Notes: generated by a model not told the origin, from the sequence alone. DNA of 60,627 nt from an uncultured Phocaeicola sp. (GCA_944321335.1 CALUKX010000010.1:1-60627); one strand, 5' to 3'. Numbered from the stretch's first letter, positions 1-9,562 are shown. Translations and numbers: made by a program.

Positions 1-175
1 CCGTCACTCAATATTGACATCATTGATAAAAGTAGGCTTATTGCATAAGATTATTATACCGAACTCACGTTAATTTATTCCCAACAATAAATAATCTATC
101 ACGGAGATTAGTAGACACTCTATCTTCAAAAAGATGAAACTCAAACCTTTTGTTTTCGCATTGTTTTCGCATGAA
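1..175. other. Non-coding left edge
   Basis: A+T-rich sequence up to the terminator of the tRNA gene. I see no reading frame, repeat or promoter here that I can support. It may hold the end of a feature lying outside the window. Confidence 0.4.
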
Positions 176-210
176 AAGAAAAAAGGCAGTCAGCAAATTG
201 CTAACTGCCT
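176..210 (-). terminator. Rho-independent terminator of the tRNA gene
   Basis: Read on the minus strand, an 11-bp stem (one G-U pair) with a short AATT loop is followed by a run of T residues that appears as A residues at 175-184 on the plus strand. It starts about 12 bases past the tRNA 3' end, so it most likely ends that transcript. Confidence 0.8.
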
Positions 211-221
211 GATTTTCAATG

Positions 222-295
222 TGGACCAGCCTGGGCTTGAACCAGGGACCTCCAGATTATGAGTCTGTTGCTCTAACCAACTGAGCTACAAGTCC
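222..295 (-). tRNA. tRNA-Met (anticodon CAT), elongator type
   Basis: The minus strand folds as a 74-base cloverleaf: acceptor arm starting GGACTTG, D arm with AGCTCAGTTGGTTAGAGC, anticodon loop CTCATAA, and T arm with GGTTCAAGCC. The acceptor stem has one U-U mismatch (positions 6/67). The 3' CCA is not encoded. The CAT anticodon fits elongator Met. A lysidine-modified Ile2 tRNA has the same gene-level anticodon and cannot be excluded by eye. It does not look like an initiator, because the G-C triplets of the anticodon stem are missing. Confidence 0.88.
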
Positions 296-390
296 GATGT
301 TTCATTCTTATTTCAGAAACCGCTGCAAAAGTAATACCTAACATGCAATTTTGCAAGATATAGACCCAAATTTTTGATAAAAAAAACTAA

Positions 391-425
391 TTTGCAAGAC
401 TATTTCGAATTATCACTTATTTTTG
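391..425 (+). promoter_or_regulatory. Possible promoter of the ATPase operon
   Basis: TTTG at 391-394 and TATTTTTG at 418-425 match the Bacteroidales -33 and -7 elements. The spacer is 23 bases, longer than the usual 19-21, so this is only a candidate. The predicted start of transcription lies about 25 bases before the ATPase ATG. Confidence 0.35.
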
Positions 426-455
426 CGTTACAAAAATGTAATATCCATTTAGAAT

Positions 456-3086
456 ATGTCACAAAATACGAATGATACGCATCTGACCGGTCTTACCGAC
501 CAGGAAGTTCTTATAAGTCGTGAGAAACATGGTGTTAACCTGCTTACTCCACCCAAGCGTCCGTCCATCTGGAAACTGTATCTTGAAAAGTTCCAGGATC
601 CTGTTATCCGCATCCTGCTGGTGGCGGCCGTCTTTTCACTGATTATTTCCATCATCGAGAACGAATATGCCGAAACGATCGGTATCTTCTTCGCTATCTT
701 TCTGGCTACCGGCATCGGTTTTTATTTCGAATACGATGCGGGGAAGAAGTTCGATCTGCTGAATGCGGTGGGCGAAGAGACTCCGGTTACCGTAATCCGT
801 AACGGGAAGGTGCGTGAGGTGCCGCGTAAGGATCTGGTCGTGGGCGATGTCGTGATTCTGAATACAGGCGAAGAGGTGCCGGCCGACGGTACGCTGATCG
901 AGGCGGTTTCATTGCAGGTGAACGAGTCGAGCCTTACCGGGGAGCTGATGGTGAACAAGACAATCGACGAGGCGCATTTCGATGACGAGGCAACTTACCC
1001 GTCGAATACGGTGATGCGTGGTACGACGATTACCGACGGACACGGTATCATGCGTGTGGACCGGGTGGGCGATGCGACCGAAATCGGTAAGGTGGCCCGT
1101 CAGGCGACCGAGCAGAGTGAGGAGCAGACTCCGTTGAATATCCAGCTGACCAAGTTGGCAAACCTGATCGGGAAGGCGGGATTTACCATTGCCGGACTGA
1201 CTTTCATCATCTTTACCAGCAAGGATCTGTATTTTTATTTCACTTCTCCGGCTTATACTGGCGACTGGCATTCGTGGCTGCACGTTACACGTATCGTGCT
1301 GGAGTATTTCATGATGGCGGTGACTTTGATTGTAGTGGCTGTGCCCGAAGGTCTGCCGATGAGTGTAACCTTGAGCCTTGCCTTGAATATGCGACGGATG
1401 CTCAAGACCAATAACCTCGTGCGTAAGATGCATGCTTGCGAAACGATGGGGGCCATTACGGTTATCTGTACTGATAAGACGGGTACGCTTACACAGAATC
1501 TGATGCAGGTGTACGAAGCACAGGTTGATGAGAAGCAGCCGGAACTGATTTCCGAGGGTATAGCAGCCAATTCAACCGCGTTTCTGGAAGAGAAGGCCGA
1601 AAGCGAGAAGCCGGTCGGTGTGGGTAATCCCACAGAAGTTGCGCTTCTGCTTTGGCTGAACAGCAAGGGACAGAATTACATGAAGCTCCGCGAAGAGGCG
1701 AAGGTGGTGAACCAGCTGACTTTCTCGACCGAGCGTAAGTATATGGCTACGTTGGTCGATTCCCCCATCCAGCAGAAGCGTGTATTATATATAAAAGGTG
1801 CTCCCGAAATCGTGATGTCGAAATGTAACCTCACGAAAGAGCAGATCGATAAGTATAACGAGCAGTTGCTCGCTTACCAGAATAAGGCAATGCGAACCTT
1901 GGGTATCGCATACCGTTTCGTTCCCGAAGGAGCTTCGGAAGATTGCGCCGAACTGGTGGCCGAAGGGGGTATGACTTTCCTGGGTATCTTTGCCATCAGC
2001 GACCCGATCCGTCCTGACGTGCCCGATGCAGTGAAGAAGTGCCAGTCGGCCGGTATCGGTGTGAAGATCGTTACGGGTGATACTCCGGGAACAGCGACCG
2101 AGATTGCTAGACAAATCGGACTTTGGAAGCCGGAAGATACCGAACGCAACCGGATTACAGGTGTTGAATTTGCGGCCTTGAGCGACGAAGAAGCCCTCGA
2201 ACGGGTGCTCGACCTGAAGGTGATGAGCCGTGCCCGCCCGATGGACAAGCAGCGTCTGGTACAGCTTCTGCAGAAGAAAGGAGCGGTAGTGGCGGTTACC
2301 GGCGACGGAACCAACGACGCCCCGGCCTTGAATCATGCTCAGGTAGGATTGTCGATGGGTACAGGTACATCGGTTGCCAAAGAAGCCAGCGACATCACTC
2401 TGCTCGACGATTCGTTCCACAGTATCGCCACAGCGGTAATGTGGGGTCGTTCGCTTTACAAGAATATCCAGCGTTTCATCGTGTTCCAGCTCACCATCAA
2501 TGTGGTGGCCTTGCTGAGTGTCCTGTTGGGAGCTTTCTTCGGCACCGCCCTCCCACTTACCGTTACGCAGATGTTGTGGGTGAACCTCATCATGGATACC
2601 TTCGCTGCTATGGCTTTGGCTTCCATCTCACCGAGCATGGATGTGATGAACGAAAAGCCGCGTAAGCAGACCGACTTTATCATTACGAAGGCGATGCGCA
2701 ACAATATTTTCGGTGTGGCTCTCCTCTTCCTTGCCGTGCTGATGGGCTTGCTGGCCTGGTTCAAGACCACTCCGGGTGGAATGGATATCCATCACCTCAC
2801 TGTGTTCTTCACCATTTTCGTGATGCTGCAGTTCTGGAACCTGTTCAATGCCAGCGTATTCGGCACCAACCATTCCATCTTCAAGGATGCGGGTCATGCG
2901 ATGGGTATGCTCAGTGTTGCATTAATTATTTTGGTAGGTCAAATCATTATTGTTACCTTTGGCGGCAAAGTGTTCCGTACCGAACCGTTGCCGATCAACG
3001 AATGGCTTCTGATTATAGGAAGTACATCCTTCGTCCTTTGGGTCGGCGAAATCTGGAGAGGTATCGCACGATTGAAAAAGAAATGA
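456..3086 (+). CDS. P-type cation-transporting ATPase (calcium type)
   Basis: An 876-residue inner-membrane pump that couples ATP hydrolysis to cation export. Visible motifs are a TGE actuator loop at about T161-E163 (followed by Leu rather than the usual Ser), PEGLP in transmembrane segment 4 from P297, the phosphorylation motif DKTGT with D340, KGAPE at K447 in the nucleotide-binding domain, and TGDGTNDAPAL from T615. Hydrophobic segments pair near both ends and about six cluster at the C-terminus, as in PII ATPases. The PEGL motif and overall length favour the Ca2+ (PMCA/SERCA-like) branch, but the ion is inferred. The HAD gene starts 6 bases downstream, so the two are probably co-transcribed. 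Confidence 0.92.
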   Translation: MSQNTNDTHLTGLTDQEVLISREKHGVNLLTPPKRPSIWKLYLEKFQDPVIRILLVAAVFSLIISIIENEYAETIGIFFAIFLATGIGFYFEYDAGKKFDLLNAVGEETPVTVIRNGKVREVPRKDLVVGDVVILNTGEEVPADGTLIEAVSLQVNESSLTGELMVNKTIDEAHFDDEATYPSNTVMRGTTITDGHGIMRVDRVGDATEIGKVARQATEQSEEQTPLNIQLTKLANLIGKAGFTIAGLTFIIFTSKDLYFYFTSPAYTGDWHSWLHVTRIVLEYFMMAVTLIVVAVPEGLPMSVTLSLALNMRRMLKTNNLVRKMHACETMGAITVICTDKTGTLTQNLMQVYEAQVDEKQPELISEGIAANSTAFLEEKAESEKPVGVGNPTEVALLLWLNSKGQNYMKLREEAKVVNQLTFSTERKYMATLVDSPIQQKRVLYIKGAPEIVMSKCNLTKEQIDKYNEQLLAYQNKAMRTLGIAYRFVPEGASEDCAELVAEGGMTFLGIFAISDPIRPDVPDAVKKCQSAGIGVKIVTGDTPGTATEIARQIGLWKPEDTERNRITGVEFAALSDEEALERVLDLKVMSRARPMDKQRLVQLLQKKGAVVAVTGDGTNDAPALNHAQVGLSMGTGTSVAKEASDITLLDDSFHSIATAVMWGRSLYKNIQRFIVFQLTINVVALLSVLLGAFFGTALPLTVTQMLWVNLIMDTFAAMALASISPSMDVMNEKPRKQTDFIITKAMRNNIFGVALLFLAVLMGLLAWFKTTPGGMDIHHLTVFFTIFVMLQFWNLFNASVFGTNHSIFKDAGHAMGMLSVALIILVGQIIIVTFGGKVFRTEPLPINEWLLIIGSTSFVLWVGEIWRGIARLKKK

Positions 3087-3092
3087 CCGCTT

Positions 3093-3707
3093 ATGAATCC
3101 ATCCGTCCGAAATATTGTTTTCGATTGGGGTGGCGTTTTGATCGACTTGGATTTTGAGGGTTGTATGACGGCCTTCGAGGAGGCGGGTGTAACGAATATC
3201 CGCCAGTTGGTTTCTGTCAGTAATGGTTCGGGTATCTTCAGTGAGTACGAACAGGGGCTGATTTCTACGCCTCAGTTCCGTGCGAAGATCCGTGAGCTGG
3301 CCGGTATCGGGTTTTCCGATGCGGAAATCGACAGGATGTGGGATTCGATCCTGCTTTCCATTCCCGAAGAGAAGCTCCGCCTGCTGACCGAGTTGAGCAA
3401 ACGCTACCATCTGTTTCTGCTAAGCAATACCAACGAGCTGCATTGGCTAAGTGCGTCGGAACGGGTTTTCCGTCTCGACGGTTTCGATGTGAAGCAGTGT
3501 TTCGAAGGGATTTTCCTTTCCTTCCGGATGAATCTGTCGAAACCCGATCCGGAGATCTTCCGCCGGGCGATGCGGGATGCCGGACTGATTCCCGAAGAGA
3601 CTTTGTTTGTCGACGATGCGGAGGTCAACTGCCGTGCGGCTGCCTCGACGGGTATGCAGGTCCTTCATTATGTGCCGGATACCGACCTTGGCAAATTGTT
3701 TGATTGA
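3093..3707 (+). CDS. HAD-superfamily phosphatase (YihX-like)
   Basis: A 204-residue soluble hydrolase of HAD subfamily IA. Motif I is FDWGGVL with nucleophile D11, motif II is LLSNTNE, motif III is the lysine of SKPDPEIF, and motif IV is LFVDDAE. The segment between motifs I and II has the size of a small helical cap. The closest family picture is YihX-type sugar-phosphate phosphatase, but the substrate cannot be read from the sequence. It follows the ATPase by 6 bases and its stop lies just before ribF, so the three genes look like one operon. Confidence 0.85.
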   Translation: MNPSVRNIVFDWGGVLIDLDFEGCMTAFEEAGVTNIRQLVSVSNGSGIFSEYEQGLISTPQFRAKIRELAGIGFSDAEIDRMWDSILLSIPEEKLRLLTELSKRYHLFLLSNTNELHWLSASERVFRLDGFDVKQCFEGIFLSFRMNLSKPDPEIFRRAMRDAGLIPEETLFVDDAEVNCRAAASTGMQVLHYVPDTDLGKLFD

Positions 3708-3718
3708 TTCCAGTGACG

Positions 3719-4645
3719 ATGAAAGTTATTACCGACGATATAATATTCGATTTTCCCCCTTGTGCAGCCACCATCGGTTGCTTCGACGGCGTACACCGTG
3801 GCCATCAGTTCCTTATCACACAGGTTCGTGAGGCTGCGGAGCGGCGTAACCTGTCGTCGGCTCTCATTACGTTCCCTGTCCATCCGCGTCAGGTGATGCA
3901 GTCCGATTACCAGCCTCAACTGCTTTCATGTTATCAGCAGAAGGTGGCTCTTCTCGAGCAGCAGCCGGCCGATTATTGCATCATGCTACCGTTTACCCGC
4001 GAGCTTTCCATGCTTTCGGCTTATGAGTTCATGAAGATGCTGCGCGACCGATTTCGTGTCGAGGTGCTCCTTATCGGCTACGACCATCGTTTCGGTCATA
4101 ACCGCGCCGAAGGTTTCGACGATTATTGCCGCTACGGACAGGAGTTGGGTATGGAAGTGATCCGTGCCCAGGCTTTGATGGAAAACGATTTGTCCATCAG
4201 CTCATCAACCATCCGCCGCTTGCTCAAGGAGGGCGATGTGGAACAGGCCAACCATTTCCTGGGCTACCGCTATTACCTCGACGGGATTGTAGTAGGCGGA
4301 TATAAGGTAGGCCGCAAGCTCGGTTTTCCTACAGCCAACCTCCAACCGTCGTGTGCCGACAAGCTGGTGCCGGATGAAGGGGTTTATGCCATCTATGCTT
4401 ATGTCGACGACCGACGCTACATCGGCATGCTCAACATCGGTAACCGCCCGACAGTCGACAACGGTAACAACGTCAGCATCGAAGCCCATATTCTCGATTT
4501 TTCCGAAGATATCTACAACCGCCACCTGCGTATCGAGTTCATGCACTTCATCCGCCCCGAACAGAAGTTTGCCGACCTCGACGAGCTGATTGCGCAGCTC
4601 AACAAAGACAAGGAAACGGTCCGAAAAATATTTTATAAGGAATAA
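3719..4645 (+). CDS. ribF: Bifunctional riboflavin kinase / FAD synthetase
   Basis: Converts riboflavin to FMN and then FAD in the cytoplasm. The N-terminal nucleotidyltransferase half shows TIGCFDGVHRGHQ (HxGH type), GYDHRFGHNR and ISSSTIRRLL. The C-terminal riboflavin kinase half shows GRKLGFPTANL, DEGVYAIYAYV and GMLNIGNRPT, followed by the conserved C-terminal helix. About 308 residues is normal for RibF. A TTG at 3704 would add five residues and overlap the HAD stop; I chose the ATG at 3719 because the family usually begins just before the first strand. It is the last gene of the ATPase-HAD-ribF group. Confidence 0.95.
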   Translation: MKVITDDIIFDFPPCAATIGCFDGVHRGHQFLITQVREAAERRNLSSALITFPVHPRQVMQSDYQPQLLSCYQQKVALLEQQPADYCIMLPFTRELSMLSAYEFMKMLRDRFRVEVLLIGYDHRFGHNRAEGFDDYCRYGQELGMEVIRAQALMENDLSISSSTIRRLLKEGDVEQANHFLGYRYYLDGIVVGGYKVGRKLGFPTANLQPSCADKLVPDEGVYAIYAYVDDRRYIGMLNIGNRPTVDNGNNVSIEAHILDFSEDIYNRHLRIEFMHFIRPEQKFADLDELIAQLNKDKETVRKIFYKE

Positions 4646-4935
4646 AACAACCTTTTTCTCAAAAAATTTTTTCTCTCCCCACCCCTTCCAGAACGTGTTC
4701 TAGCCCCGATTTGATAAAATATTATTGTTTTTCAATAATATTTTCTTGATTTTTCTTTGCAGTTTCAAAAACTATATATACATTTGCATATCGATAAACA
4801 ACAAACAATTATCGATGGCGCCAAACAAACACAAATAAAACAGTATTATTAACATCTAAAATCGACTGCCGGACACAGAATAAGACACGACAAACTTCAG
4901 TAACGGATTCGATTTTACAATAAATAAGAAACAAT
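4646..4935. other. A+T-rich intergenic region with a promoter
   Basis: 290 bases between ribF and the CPBP protease gene. It holds runs of T and A just after ribF without a clear hairpin, then a good Bacteroidales promoter (4756-4786). The roughly 140-base untranslated leader after it shows no riboswitch fold that I recognise. Confidence 0.5.
4756..4786 (+). promoter_or_regulatory. Bacteroidales promoter of the CPBP protease operon
   Basis: TTTG at 4756-4759, a 19-base spacer, and TACATTTG at 4779-4786 fit the -33/-7 consensus exactly. Transcription should start near 4793, giving a leader of about 140 bases. Confidence 0.75.
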
Positions 4936-5766
4936 ATGGGAAGAACAATCAAACTGATATTATACTTTTTCGCCTACCAGTTCGCCATCACTTATGCGAT
5001 ACTCATCGGCTATCTTGTGTGGAAGCATACATTGGAAGTCCCCACCCTCGACGATCCGGTTTTCCTGAACCTGACACTGGCGGGACAGGTCATTTCCTCG
5101 CTGGCTATCGGCATCCACCTGGCCTGGGCGAAATATGCACCGCTCAACAAGCAGACTTTGTCGCCCGTCTCGTCTAAGTTGCTGATTGTTTGCGTGCTCT
5201 TTATTCTGGGTATGGGTGCCTGGACCAACTATCTCAACGAGGCTCTCAACCTGCCGAACACGATGGAAGACCTTTTTGCCAAAACGATGGTCAACCCTTT
5301 GGGCATTGTGGCCGTCGTCATCATGGCTCCGATAATCGAGGAAATGCTTTTCCGTGGTGCCATCGAAGGACATCTGCTGCGTAAGTGGAAGAATCCGGTG
5401 TGGTCCATCGTGGTATCCTCCCTGCTCTTCGGACTGGTACACGGCAATCCGGCTCAGATTCCGTTCGCCTTCGTCCTCGGACTGGCTTTGGGATGGGTAT
5501 ATTACCGCACCGGCAGTCTGCTGCCCGGCATCCTGATGCACTTCATCAACAATGGCTCGGCGGTACTAATGTACTGGCTGGTCGATGATAAGGATGCCAC
5601 CCTCAACGAACTGATGGGATTCGGCGGAGCTGCCTGCTATGCCATCACCGGAGTTATCCTCACCGCCGTATGCATCTGGCTTATCGGAAAGAGACTCACA
5701 CCGCAACCGTACTGCTGGCGGAAAGAAGAAACAGAAAATAATGATACAACTAACGAAATAAAATAA
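4936..5766 (+). CDS. CPBP-family intramembrane metalloprotease (Abi/CAAX type)
   Basis: A 276-residue polytopic membrane protein. The catalytic signature is present: EEMLFR with E135/E136 and R140, H169 in FGLVHGN, and H202 in LMHFINN. These residues coordinate the metal in CPBP/Rce1-like glutamic proteases. Several hydrophobic segments surround them, and the C-terminus is short and charged. Substrates of bacterial members are mostly unknown; roles in prenyl-protein processing, bacteriocin immunity and regulation have been described. It has its own promoter and is followed after 21 bases by the DUF2975 gene. Confidence 0.88.
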   Translation: MGRTIKLILYFFAYQFAITYAILIGYLVWKHTLEVPTLDDPVFLNLTLAGQVISSLAIGIHLAWAKYAPLNKQTLSPVSSKLLIVCVLFILGMGAWTNYLNEALNLPNTMEDLFAKTMVNPLGIVAVVIMAPIIEEMLFRGAIEGHLLRKWKNPVWSIVVSSLLFGLVHGNPAQIPFAFVLGLALGWVYYRTGSLLPGILMHFINNGSAVLMYWLVDDKDATLNELMGFGGAACYAITGVILTAVCIWLIGKRLTPQPYCWRKEETENNDTTNEIK

Positions 5767-5787
5767 AACTCTTAAAACTCTACTTTT

Positions 5788-6429
5788 ATGAAAAAGAAAC
5801 TCAACCTGATTATTCTGGGAATTGTATTCTCAATCATATTGTCAACCTCCTTCGTGTTTGTCCTGTTCTGGCACGGATTCAAGGCCGGCTTCAACCAACC
5901 GGAAATGTATAGCGAGAAGAATCACATCAATTATGAAATGGTGGCAACTATTCCAATAAACTTCGGCAGCCCCAGCACGGCTACGGCTATCAACCAGAAA
6001 GACGGAAAGACCATCCATCTCACTCCTTTGATAAGCATGGTAGAAGTACAGGAAGACAGCATACCGGCAAGCGCCTCACTTTTCAAGACCATTCTTATAT
6101 TCCTGTCGGCTATCGTATCTATTTATGTAATCGTACAATTCGTCAAATTCATACGGAACATCTATAAAAATATCATTTTCGACTGGAAGAATGTCAAGGT
6201 GCTGCGTAAGTTGGGATGGGGATTGGTTATAGTCTTCCTTGCCGGAATCATCGAAGCGTATATCACACAATATTATGTATTCGGACAAATCGCTTTGAAA
6301 GACTGTATCTTCAGCATCTCCCATTACCTTACAGAATCCGAACTGATACTGGGATTCACCTCCCTGCTCTTTGCCGAAATCTTCGCTATCGGACTCCGTC
6401 TGAAGGAAGAAAACGATATGACAATCTGA
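5788..6429 (+). CDS. DUF2975-family membrane protein
   Basis: 213 residues with a hydrophobic N-terminal helix, a short extracytoplasmic loop, and three more hydrophobic segments (about residues 95-115, 145-165 and 180-205). The ending GLRLKEENDMTI is the characteristic DUF2975 tail. Proteins of this family are usually encoded next to a small Cro/CI-type regulator, as here (6713-6934). The molecular role is unknown; a membrane-linked partner of the regulator is the common guess. Confidence 0.75.
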   Translation: MKKKLNLIILGIVFSIILSTSFVFVLFWHGFKAGFNQPEMYSEKNHINYEMVATIPINFGSPSTATAINQKDGKTIHLTPLISMVEVQEDSIPASASLFKTILIFLSAIVSIYVIVQFVKFIRNIYKNIIFDWKNVKVLRKLGWGLVIVFLAGIIEAYITQYYVFGQIALKDCIFSISHYLTESELILGFTSLLFAEIFAIGLRLKEENDMTI

Positions 6430-6447
6430 TTTTTAAAAGATTCGATC

Positions 6448-6687
6448 ATGAAACCGGAAACAAAAAAGAAGACAAAAGCCGTCATTGGCTTATCCACCTG
6501 TTGGTTGCTTACACTTTTGTGTGCAGCAATAATCTATCTACTATGCATCTGGCCTTTCTTCAAAGGCACGGATGCTTACGTATGGGGCATCCTGCTGGTT
6601 ATGCCCTGGATTTACGGAAGCCAACACCTGTTCATAACTGCCACCAAACGTTATACAAACTGGTGGAACACATTAAGCAAGAAGTAG
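6448..6687 (+). CDS. Small two-helix membrane protein, unknown function
   Basis: 79 residues: a lysine-rich N-terminus, then two hydrophobic segments (about 12-34 and 43-62) and a basic tail. I do not recognise the family. It lies 18 bases after the DUF2975 gene and 25 bases before the HTH gene, so it is probably part of the same transcript. Confidence 0.6.
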   Translation: MKPETKKKTKAVIGLSTCWLLTLLCAAIIYLLCIWPFFKGTDAYVWGILLVMPWIYGSQHLFITATKRYTNWWNTLSKK

Positions 6688-6712
6688 AATTAATTCCTAA
6701 AATATTATTAGC

Positions 6713-6934
6713 ATGCCGATTATAGTAAACGTTGATGTAATGATGGCGAAACGAAAGATTTCGTCGAATGAACTTGCCGCACGGATTGACCTCACCCCGG
6801 CCAACCTTTCCATCCTCAAGACCGGAAAGGCGAAAGCCATACGCTTCTCCACCCTCGAAGCCATCTGCAGGGAACTGAAATGCCAGCCGGGAGATATACT
6901 GGAATATCGTGCCGAAGGTGAAGAAGGGTTCTAG
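6713..6934 (+). CDS. XRE/Cro-CI family small transcriptional regulator
   Basis: 73 residues, almost entirely one helix-turn-helix domain: ISSNELAARIDLTPANLSIL contains the helix-turn-helix pair and is followed by the wing-side helix STLEAICRELKCQPGDIL. The last part is the YozG/YoaS-like signature of minimal XRE regulators found next to DUF2975 genes. It probably regulates its own operon. The start could be the ATG at 6713 or a later Met (6740/6743), which would remove the first ten residues. Confidence 0.82.
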   Translation: MPIIVNVDVMMAKRKISSNELAARIDLTPANLSILKTGKAKAIRFSTLEAICRELKCQPGDILEYRAEGEEGF

Positions 6935-7011
6935 GTAGTTAAAATACCTATAAATCACTATGTTTCTGATAATTTGACATCGAAGATGCCGGTTATCAGC
7001 AAAATATCGTG

Positions 7012-7019
7012 TATCTTTG
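7012..7019 (+). promoter_or_regulatory. -7 box of the RNA helicase gene
   Basis: TATCTTTG is an exact match to the Bacteroidales -7 element, placing the transcription start near 7026, about 26 bases before the helicase ATG. I find no convincing -33 element at the right distance. Confidence 0.55.
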
Positions 7020-7051
7020 CAGACCAATTAGTTATTTGACACAGATTTTAG

Positions 7052-8986
7052 ATGAAGACATTTGAAGAACTTGGCGTTTCACCCGAAATACGCAAGGCGA
7101 TTGAAGAGATGGGCTACGAGAACCCGATGCCCGTTCAGGAAGAAGTGATACCGTATTTGTTGGGAAACGGCAACGATGTAGTGGCTCTGGCTCAGACCGG
7201 AACCGGAAAGACAGCCGCATTTGGTCTGCCGCTGATCCAAAAGATTGATGTAAAGCACTGCATCCCGCAGGCTTTGGTACTTTGCCCGACACGCGAACTC
7301 TGCTTGCAGATTGCAGGCGACTTGACCGACTATTCGAAGTATATAACCGATTTGAAGATATTGCCCGTATATGGCGGTTCGTCTATCGACAGCCAGATAC
7401 GTAGTCTGAAACACGGCGTACACATCATCGTGGCTACGCCGGGACGCCTTATCGACCTGATGGAACGCCGTGTGGCGAAACTCGATACCATCCGCGACGT
7501 GGTGATGGACGAGGCCGACGAGATGCTGAACATGGGTTTCACCGACAGTATCAACGCCATCCTCGAACAAGTGCCCGAAGACCGCAACACCCTGATGTTC
7601 TCGGCTACCATGAGTCCGGAGATTTCACGCATCGCGAAGACTTACCTCCGCGACGCGAAGGAGATTACCATCGGTACGAAGAACGAAGGCAGCAAGAACG
7701 TCAACCACATCGCCTACCTCGTCCATGCCAAAGACAAGTACCTGGCACTGAAACGGGTGGTCGATTTCTATCCGCAGATTTACGGCATCATCTTCTGCCG
7801 TACCCGTAAGGAAACACAGGAGATTGCCGACAAGCTTATACAGGACGGCTACAATGCCGATTCGCTCCACGGCGAACTGAGCCAGGCCCAGCGCGACCTG
7901 GTGATGCAGAAGTTCCGCCAGCGCCATCTGCAGCTGTTGGTGGCTACCGATGTGGCAGCACGAGGCCTCGACGTGAACGACCTCACCCACGTCATCAACT
8001 ACGGACTTCCCGATGATACCGAAAGCTATACCCACCGGAGCGGACGTACAGGCCGTGCCGGAAAGACCGGTATCTCCATCGCCATCATGAACCTCCGTGA
8101 GAAAGGCAAGATGCGCGAAATTGAACGCATCATCAAGAAGAAGTTCAATATCGGCACACTGCCCAGCGGTCAGGAGATCTGCGAACAGCAGCTCATCAAG
8201 GTAATCGACGACATCGAGAAGGTGAAGGTCGACGAAGAGGAAATCGATACCTTCCTGCCGGGCATCTACCGCAAGCTGGAATGGCTGAGCAAGGAAGACC
8301 TCATCAAGCGTGTGGTATCGATGGAGTTCAACCGCTTCCTCGACTATTACAAGAACGCTCCCGAAATCGAACAGCCGAAAGCCAACGACAAGAAGGCCGA
8401 AGCCAAGGAGAAGAAGGAGAAGAACCACGGAACCGACCGTGAGAAGACCAGCCGCAAGGCCGAAAAGGGATACACCCGACTCTTCCTCAACCTGGGAAAG
8501 ACCGACGGTTTCTATGCCAACCAGATTATCGAGCTCATCAACCGCAACCTCAAGAAGGAGCGCATCCAGATAGGCCGTATCGACCTGATGCAGAACTTCT
8601 CGTTCTTCGAAATCATCGAGGCACAGGCTCCGATGGTCATCAAGGCACTCAACAAGGTGACTCTCAACAACGGCCGCCGTGTCGTTGTGGAAGAAGCCGG
8701 CGAAAACAACGGCAAGAGCGACAAGAGCGGAAAGAAACGAGGCAGCCGCAAAGACGAAAAGTCCGAAAAGGAAACCAAGCGCAAGAGTAAGGAAACCCGT
8801 GAAAAACCGGGCAAGGAAGGCAAGAAGAAACCGAGCCGCGAGGAACGCGGTTACACCGCTGCCAGAGGTCCGAAAAGGAAGGACGACTGGAAACAGTTCT
8901 TCCAGAACGACAACCGTCCCTTCCGTGGCGAAGAGCCCGATTTCAGCGAGGAAGGCTGGGCGAAACCGAGCAAAAAGAGGAAATAA
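7052..8986 (+). CDS. DEAD-box ATP-dependent RNA helicase with DbpA-type RNA-binding domain
   Basis: A 644-residue cytoplasmic RNA helicase. Ordered motifs: Q-motif region, AQTGTGKT (about 47-54), PTRELCLQ, TPGRLIDL, DEADEML, SATMS, then the second RecA domain with RTRKETQE, ATDVAARGLDV and HRSGRTGRAGK. Residues of about 470-550 match the DbpA/CsdA C-terminal RNA-binding domain, and the last 80 residues are a Lys/Arg-rich disordered tail. This layout is typical of CsdA/DeaD helicases acting in ribosome assembly and cold adaptation. It is transcribed alone from the -7 box at 7012. Confidence 0.93.
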   Translation: MKTFEELGVSPEIRKAIEEMGYENPMPVQEEVIPYLLGNGNDVVALAQTGTGKTAAFGLPLIQKIDVKHCIPQALVLCPTRELCLQIAGDLTDYSKYITDLKILPVYGGSSIDSQIRSLKHGVHIIVATPGRLIDLMERRVAKLDTIRDVVMDEADEMLNMGFTDSINAILEQVPEDRNTLMFSATMSPEISRIAKTYLRDAKEITIGTKNEGSKNVNHIAYLVHAKDKYLALKRVVDFYPQIYGIIFCRTRKETQEIADKLIQDGYNADSLHGELSQAQRDLVMQKFRQRHLQLLVATDVAARGLDVNDLTHVINYGLPDDTESYTHRSGRTGRAGKTGISIAIMNLREKGKMREIERIIKKKFNIGTLPSGQEICEQQLIKVIDDIEKVKVDEEEIDTFLPGIYRKLEWLSKEDLIKRVVSMEFNRFLDYYKNAPEIEQPKANDKKAEAKEKKEKNHGTDREKTSRKAEKGYTRLFLNLGKTDGFYANQIIELINRNLKKERIQIGRIDLMQNFSFFEIIEAQAPMVIKALNKVTLNNGRRVVVEEAGENNGKSDKSGKKRGSRKDEKSEKETKRKSKETREKPGKEGKKKPSREERGYTAARGPKRKDDWKQFFQNDNRPFRGEEPDFSEEGWAKPSKKRK

Positions 8987-9064
8987 CGAAAATTATTGTT
9001 AAAAATTATGTAGATATTTTTAGTAATTCATATATTTACACCCAAATTAAGAATCGATTAATAT

Positions 9065-9562
9065 ATGAAAAAAATCTACAAACTCTTATTGTTGTTCTTC
9101 TTGTTGGGTTGCGGTCTGAACTCATACGCACAGGAAATTGAAGAAGAAGATTATACTCCGGACCTCGAAATATTTCCGGAAGTAAGCAGAGCGGCTGTCG
9201 CAAAGCAATGGAAAATCAATGTCGATATGGTATTCCCGAATGCGGAAGCCGGTGGTCATCTTGTAGTGGATACACCCTATTACCTGAGTCTGGACAAAGA
9301 TCAGTTGAGCATGTATCTTCCTTATCTTACCAGTACGGAAGTACCGGAGAGCGAATGGAAAATCTTCAAGTTCACTACCAAGCTGACAGGTTATTCACAC
9401 GAAAGACGTAAGGAACGTTACACCATCAATTTTATGGCGAACGGGAAAGGGGAATCCTTCTGGTTTACTGTCCACATGTTCAAGGACAAGAACTGTACCA
9501 TCCTGATGCGATTGAGCAACGGAAAGACCAGCAGCTTCTGCGGTACTTTCGCCGAGAAATAA
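9065..9562 (+). CDS. Small secreted protein, DUF4251-like
   Basis: 165 residues with an N-terminal signal sequence. A type I cut after SYA is plausible, but LLGC at residues 13-16 could also serve as a lipobox. The mature part has an acidic start (EIEEEDYTPD), then DQLSMYLPYLT and a C-terminal NGKTSSFCGTFAEK, resembling the YLPYFG and NR..ISY.G. features of DUF4251 proteins common in Bacteroidales. Function unknown; periplasmic or surface location expected. A strong terminator follows at 9600. Confidence 0.65.
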   Translation: MKKIYKLLLLFFLLGCGLNSYAQEIEEEDYTPDLEIFPEVSRAAVAKQWKINVDMVFPNAEAGGHLVVDTPYYLSLDKDQLSMYLPYLTSTEVPESEWKIFKFTTKLTGYSHERRKERYTINFMANGKGESFWFTVHMFKDKNCTILMRLSNGKTSSFCGTFAEK